A stretch of DNA of 62,000 nt, taken from the NCBI RefSeq assembly GCF_964355755.1, contig NC_092676.1:664288-726287 (forward strand), in the 5' to 3' direction. Every line of letters starts with the position of its first letter. Positions within the stretch are counted from its first letter, which is position 1. Source of the DNA: Antedon mediterranea. Taxonomy: Eukaryota; Echinodermata; Crinoidea; Comatulida; Antedonidae. Positions 61,687 to 62,000 of the stretch are shown one piece after another. Position numbers and translations under genes: made by a program. The notes beneath the pieces were generated by a model that searched no databases, was not told the origin of the DNA, and saw only the letters and a program-made list of their open reading frames with translations.

Positions 61687-62000
61687 GTTATAAAGAAACC
61701 ATACAAAGAATGTATTCATTATGTTAATTATTATGTTTAGTATAATTTACCATATTCTATATTTAATGTCACGTTTTATGATAAAAAAAACTACTACTAC
61801 AATGTTTGGTTTAAAGACCAAATAGCTATTGATTGTTATTATCTGTGCATGAATACATACTGGATATTCATATATATTTCTTTGCATATTTGGTAGCTTT
61901 TTAAATAGAGTTTTAAATTGGAAATTTTTGTTATATTTCACTGGTTGTAATGTTCATAGTTTATGCGTCTAAAAAGTATTGTATGTTGTTTGTATGTAAA

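Larger units (their letters stand above)
57095..62000. other. Non-coding flank upstream of the first visible VPS13 exon
   Basis: I found no VPS13 N-terminal exon (expected to encode the start of the chorein domain) and no other gene. The segment is AT-rich and repeat-bearing; recognisable parts are listed separately. It is probably a long VPS13 5' intron. Confidence 0.5.

Overview
This window is animal nuclear DNA. It is AT-rich, has canonical GT-AG introns and is dense in minisatellites, MITEs and SINEs. An expanded, intronless-coding family of RING/B-box/filamin/NHL (TRIM2/3/71-like) genes, a 63-exon VPS13A/C-like gene, a PIF/Harbinger element, a 5S-rRNA-derived SINE and a tRNA-derived SINE together suggest a marine invertebrate deuterostome, most likely an echinoderm. 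The species cannot be fixed from sequence alone.

Region 1 (1-15,380, + strand) is a tandem TRIM-NHL cluster built by repeated duplication of a unit of about 4.3 kb. It holds the 3' end of one gene (1-441), an intact gene A (1293-3635), a broken NHL-end copy (4194-4697), an intact gene B (5592-7952), a small relic (8866-8940) and a third copy, C. Copy C has lost its RING end and is split by a 4,053-bp PIF/Harbinger transposon (9674-13726) with exact TAA target duplications. The transposon carries a frameshifted DDE transposase and a degraded MADF-BESS accessory gene.

Region 2 (15,988-57,094, - strand) is one very large VPS13-type lipid-transfer protein gene. I placed 63 exons, including a 21-nt microexon. 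Their splice phases agree throughout and give 2,905 codons without a stop. The first ~45 codons lie to the right of the window. The C-terminal ATG_C/PH part is not found between exon 63 and base 1, so the TRIM cluster probably sits, on the opposite strand, inside a VPS13 intron longer than 15.9 kb.

The VPS13 introns hold a CR1/L2-like LINE with an 891-codon open frame, a second LINE tail, a solo LTR, several SINEs and MITEs, Penelope-like remnants and about a dozen tandem arrays. The most striking pattern is that three arrays begin exactly at, or inside, 5' splice junctions. Exon 61 has its 3' part and donor repeated six times (101-bp unit). Exon 19 has its last 24 nt and donor repeated about 42 times (54-bp unit). 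A 27-bp array of about 34 copies starts at position +3 of the intron after exon 20.

Region 3 (57,095-62,000) is non-coding sequence upstream of the first visible VPS13 exon, probably a long 5' intron. It contains a SINE, a 57-bp array, a GAT-rich microsatellite and smaller tandem repeats. I found no intact tRNA, rRNA or other ncRNA gene and no CRISPR array.
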